Shown here: piece by piece, positions 5,885 to 7,633 of the stretch
How the letters are laid out: each line of letters opens with the position of its first letter
Position numbering within the stretch: position 1 is the stretch's first letter
Assembly: GCA_913020235.1 (NCBI GenBank)
Contig: CAJWBT010000105.1
Coordinates: forward strand, 1 to 7,633
Reading direction: 5' to 3'
Source of the DNA: an uncultured Chloroflexota bacterium
GTDB lineage: Bacteria; Chloroflexota; Dehalococcoidia; UBA3495
DNA: 7,633 bases
Made by a program: the position numbers and the translations under genes
Notes under the pieces: model-generated
Seen by the model: the letters and a program-made list of their open reading frames with translations, nothing else
What the model was told of the DNA's origin: nothing
The model's database searches: none

Positions 5885-6580
5885 CTACAACGTGTACGGG
5901 CGGAGTTGCCCGGAGCGGAGCCCCACGGCGGCGTGGAATCTCCCCGAGTGGAGAGCGGCCAGAAACTCTTGCTCGTTGTTGATTTCGTCCTCGAAAGCGG
6001 TTACGAAGCGGCCCAAGCCGTGGGCCGAATGAGCGTCGCTGCCGCCCGTCACGGGCAGGCCCAGCAGGCCGGCCACCCGCATTGCGAAGTCGTTTTCCTC
6101 GTCCACCGTGCCGCCGTTGGCGACCTCGACGGCGTGGGCCAGCTTGAACACCGGGTGCTCCAGGGCGTCCTCCGGCTGTTTGGGCAGAGGGTCGGGCACC
6201 GACCGGTACAGCAGGGCGTTTGTCCTCCCCGGCTGGCTGAAGACCCCGCGGAAGGGATGGGCCGTCACCACGAAGCCACCCTCCAGGTCGGCGGCCCGCC
6301 GCAGCCCGGCCGCCTTGTTGAAGCCCCCTTGGTATTGGTCCAGGCCAAAGGCCAGCATGTGGCCCATGTCGGTCTCCACCTCCATACCCCGCACCAGGAC
6401 CACGTTGTGGCGGGCGGCGAAGCGCTCGAACTCGTGACGCTCCCAGGGGCCGCTGTGCTCGGTGAGGCACAGGCCGAAGAGCCCCAGCCCCTCCGCCTCC
6501 AGCACGAGTTCTTCGGGGTTCAGGCTGCTATCGCTGCTCCCCTTGGTGGTGTGTATGTGGAGGTCGAACAGTTTAGCCAT
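5885..6580 (-). CDS. PHP-domain metal-dependent phosphoesterase
   Basis: This 231-residue protein shows all the main PHP metal-ligand motifs in order: DLHIHT (His8, His10), TEH (Glu41, His42), GMEVET (Glu67), GH (His74), TAHPFR (His108) and GGSDAHSAHGLGR (Asp182, His184). These bind a di- or trinuclear metal centre that hydrolyses phosphate esters. Stand-alone bacterial members include nucleoside 3',5'-bisphosphate phosphatases and 5'-3' RNA/DNA oligonucleotide exonucleases of the YciV/RNase AM type. At 231 residues this one is shorter than those and seems to lack their inserted domain, so the substrate is open. It is first in the minus-strand cluster before the exonuclease-helicase, which favours a nucleotide or nucleic-acid end substrate over histidinol phosphate. 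The ATG has no clear Shine-Dalgarno sequence and lies 11 bp from the inverted repeats of the leader. Confidence 0.88.
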   Translation of the reverse strand: MAKLFDLHIHTTKGSSDSSLNPEELVLEAEGLGLFGLCLTEHSGPWERHEFERFAARHNVVLVRGMEVETDMGHMLAFGLDQYQGGFNKAAGLRRAADLEGGFVVTAHPFRGVFSQPGRTNALLYRSVPDPLPKQPEDALEHPVFKLAHAVEVANGGTVDEENDFAMRVAGLLGLPVTGGSDAHSAHGLGRFVTAFEDEINNEQEFLAALHSGRFHAAVGLRSGQLRPYTL

Positions 6581-6590
6581 AGTCGTTGGG

Positions 6591-6669
6591 AGCCATCAGC
6601 TTTCAGCGGTCAGCAGAGGTACCAGGGGGGTTATGGTGGCATCGCGTACCTGATGGCTGAGCGCTGAAA
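6591..6669 (-). repeat. Long imperfect inverted repeat in the PHP operon leader
   Basis: TTTCAGCGGTCAGC (6601-6614) pairs with GCTGAGCGCTGAAA (6656-6669) with one mismatch. Inside, AGGTAC (6617-6622) pairs with GTACCT (6646-6651), leaving a 23-base apical loop. A further copy AGCCATCAG (6591-6599) is complementary to CTGATGGCT (6650-6658), which overlaps the other two right-hand arms, so alternative folds compete. The hairpin lies wholly inside the predicted leader and its arms end 11 bp before the PHP start codon. Confidence 0.7.
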
Positions 6670-6677
6670 CCCACGTT

Positions 6678-6706
6678 AGTCTATCGGGGATGGCGATTAT
6701 CGTCAA
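6678..6706 (-). promoter_or_regulatory. Predicted promoter of the PHP-dinG-ogg operon
   Basis: On the minus strand TTGACG (6706-6701) and TAGACT (6683-6678) are separated by exactly 17 bases. They match the vegetative sigma consensus at 5 of 6 and 4 of 6 positions. The predicted start near 6671 lies immediately before the leader inverted repeat and gives a leader of about 90 nt. Confidence 0.5.
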
Positions 6707-6856
6707 TGGGGCGGTGTCTGAGGGTAGTACCTTCAAGGGGTTGCCTTTCACCTCGTCCAGACCCCAAAGGTGACGTTGCCGGCAGAGGTTCACTCTGTCT
6801 TTCTGATCGGGTTTCGTGTAGGAGGGCGACGAGATTCTGGTGGCCCGATGGGAAAG

Positions 6857-6885
6857 TTGACTACGTTCGGCGGGGACCCTAAAAT
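6857..6885 (+). promoter_or_regulatory. Predicted sigma-70-type promoter of the MaoC gene pair
   Basis: TTGACT (6857-6862) and TAAAAT (6880-6885) are spaced by 17 bases. Each matches the consensus hexamer at 5 of 6 positions, the best promoter match noticed in the window. The predicted start near 6892 gives a leader of about 140 nt to the first MaoC ATG, unusually long for a simple metabolic operon. Confidence 0.6.
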
Positions 6886-6912
6886 GCCAATCAAGCGGAT
6901 AGCACGTTCCTT

Positions 6913-6934
6913 GGGTTCAGGCGGGGTTCAGGCG
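6913..6934 (+). repeat. Perfect 11-bp tandem repeat in the MaoC leader
   Basis: GGGTTCAGGCG occurs twice in direct succession (6913-6923 and 6924-6934). The GGTTCAGG inside each copy is exactly complementary to CCTGAACC at 6987-6994, about 38 bases before the first MaoC start, so either copy could form the stem but not both at once. Confidence 0.7.
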
Positions 6935-7031
6935 CCTAGATATAGGGAGTTCGGTCACCCAACGAAATACCGCCCGAGACATGCATCCTGAACCAGCAAG
7001 ACGGGGCCATGACCGCCCGGAGGGGAGAGCG

Positions 7032-7460
7032 ATGACAACGCGCAAAACGTTGGACCAGTATGAGGTGGGCGAGGAGCTGGAGCCCTTCGAGTTCAAGGTT
7101 ACCCCGGAGTTCAACCGGCGCTTCATCGACGCGGTCGAAGACCACGACCCCCGGTATGTCGAAGGGGGAGACGGCGGCGGACCCGTGGTCCATCCCGGCC
7201 TTTTTCTCAATCAGACCAACTCGACTAGGAGCCCATCGTACTTTCTCCCGGAAGGCGTGGCCGGCATCCATGCCAAGGATGAGGTGGAGTTTCTCGCCCC
7301 GGGCAGGGTGGGCAAGACCTTTCGAGCGAGCTGGAAAGTGGCCGACAAGTACTCGAGGCGTGGCCGGGAGTTTAAAGTCATCGAGTGCGTCGTCGTCGAC
7401 GAGGACGGGGTCACGATCATGCGCAAGAAGATGACCACAACCAATTCCGGGAGGAAGTAG
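7032..7460 (+). CDS. MaoC-like hot-dog protein, N-terminal-type subunit (FAS1-like dehydratase domain)
   Basis: This 142-residue protein fits the MaoC_dehydrat_N type of hot-dog domain. The N-terminal strand is YEVGEELEPFEFKVT (10-24), followed by a helix with FIDAVEDHDPRYVE (31-44), VVHPGLFLN (52-60), HAKDEVEFLAPGRVGKTFRASWKV (80-103) and a last strand with VIECVVVDEDGVTIMRKKMT. The EDHDPRYVE segment stands where active hydratases carry the SGDxNPxHxD motif but is degenerate, as in non-catalytic or partner subunits. The ATG at 7032 follows GGAGGGGAG at good spacing; an in-frame upstream start at 6981 would add 17 residues of no family character. The next gene starts 4 bp after the stop, so the two very likely make one heteromeric (R)-hydratase-like enzyme on acyl-CoA thioesters. 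Confidence 0.8.
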   Translation: MTTRKTLDQYEVGEELEPFEFKVTPEFNRRFIDAVEDHDPRYVEGGDGGGPVVHPGLFLNQTNSTRSPSYFLPEGVAGIHAKDEVEFLAPGRVGKTFRASWKVADKYSRRGREFKVIECVVVDEDGVTIMRKKMTTTNSGRK

Positions 7461-7464
7461 GCTC

Positions 7465-7633
7465 ATGAGTACGGCAGCACGAGATACCACCGAGGGCCAC
7501 ACTTTCTCCGGCAAACCAAAAACGGTGACGTTGGAGCGGATGCGCGGGTTCTCCGGGTGGCCGGTCAAGAACATCCATACGGATGTGGAGTATGCCAAGG
7601 CCTGCGGCCTGGCCGGTCCCATCGCGTCCGGAA
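7465..7633 (+). CDS. MaoC-family dehydratase, catalytic-type subunit, 3' end outside the window
   Basis: The visible 56 residues start MSTAARDTTEG and include RMRGFSGWPVKNIHTD (25-40), then AKACGLAGPIASG (44-56). This is a variant of the hydratase-2 motif (SGD-x-NP-x-H-x-D...G...PIA-G). His38 and Asp40 are kept and PIASG follows as in the family, but the catalytic Asp position is Trp/Pro (SGWP). Such SG-x-WP-x-x-NIHTD variants form a recognisable MaoC subgroup, as recalled without a search. GAGGAAG lies about 6 bases before the ATG and overlaps the stop of the preceding gene, showing coupled translation. Substrate is unknown; an acyl-CoA, possibly from steroid, aromatic or branched-chain breakdown, is an inference from the family. 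Confidence 0.82.
   Translation, partial: MSTAARDTTEGHTFSGKPKTVTLERMRGFSGWPVKNIHTDVEYAKACGLAGPIASG

Larger units (their letters stand above)
6581..7031. other. Divergent intergenic region between the repair cluster and the MaoC genes
   Basis: These 451 bp contain no supported gene. They hold, from left to right, the leader inverted repeat of the PHP operon, its promoter on the minus strand (6678-6706), an apparently featureless middle (about 6710-6850), a rightward promoter (6857-6885), an 11-bp tandem repeat and the leader of the MaoC genes. Confidence 0.7.

Noticed and set aside
6596..6793. 65-codon minus-strand frame (GTG start) just upstream of the PHP gene
   Set aside because: Its last third is the leader inverted repeat, its centre spans the predicted promoter, and no family is recognisable. 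A leader peptide cannot be excluded but is not supported.
6770..6991. 73-codon + strand frame before the MaoC genes
   Set aside because: It crosses the predicted promoter and tandem repeat, and shows no protein character.
6981..7031. Upstream in-frame start for the first MaoC gene
   Set aside because: The added 17 residues do not fit the family, and the strong ribosome site lies before the ATG at 7032.

Overview
The window looks like a GC-rich bacterial chromosome segment. The gene mix is MDR reductase, crotonase and MaoC-type CoA enzymes, a DnaQ-DinG fusion helicase, a eukaryote-like OGG1 glycosylase and a small toxin-antitoxin pair. This would suit a Chloroflexota (Dehalococcoidia-like) genome. 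That assignment is an inference from gene content and style; no phylogenetic marker is present.

Layout. Bases 1-68 hold the last 21 codons of a + strand MDR-family oxidoreductase. Bases 69-392 have no convincing gene but carry one copy of a dispersed hairpin repeat and a C-rich tract. Bases 393-845 (minus strand) are a two-gene toxin-antitoxin module, antitoxin first, in visibly AT-richer DNA, with an operator-like inverted repeat on its probable promoter. Bases 1021-1872 (minus) encode a crotonase-family protein whose two canonical catalytic glutamates are Asp and Gln. The gap 1873-2158 holds the crotonase promoter, a near-palindromic operator candidate, a 38-bp perfect palindrome and a second, better-formed copy of the hairpin repeat.

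Bases 2159-6580 (minus) form a three-gene cluster transcribed PHP phosphoesterase -> DnaQ/DinG exonuclease-helicase -> OGG1-type 8-oxoguanine glycosylase. The last two genes overlap by 17 bp. The cluster looks like a nucleic-acid repair/processing operon. Its predicted promoter lies at 6678-6706 and the leader would fold into a long hairpin that ends close to the PHP start codon.

Bases 6581-7031 are a divergent intergenic region. It also holds a near-consensus sigma-70 type promoter (TTGACT-N17-TAAAAT) facing right. The predicted leader of about 140 nt from that promoter contains an 11-bp perfect tandem repeat whose two copies can each pair with the same downstream segment. Bases 7032-7633 (plus) carry two adjacent MaoC/hot-dog genes, the second cut by the window end. 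They probably encode a two-subunit hydratase-like enzyme acting on acyl-CoA thioesters.

No rRNA, tRNA, CRISPR array or intact insertion sequence was seen. The most unusual material is the intergenic structure (palindrome, paired repeat copies, leader folds) and the repair operon; no clearly new enzyme system is visible.
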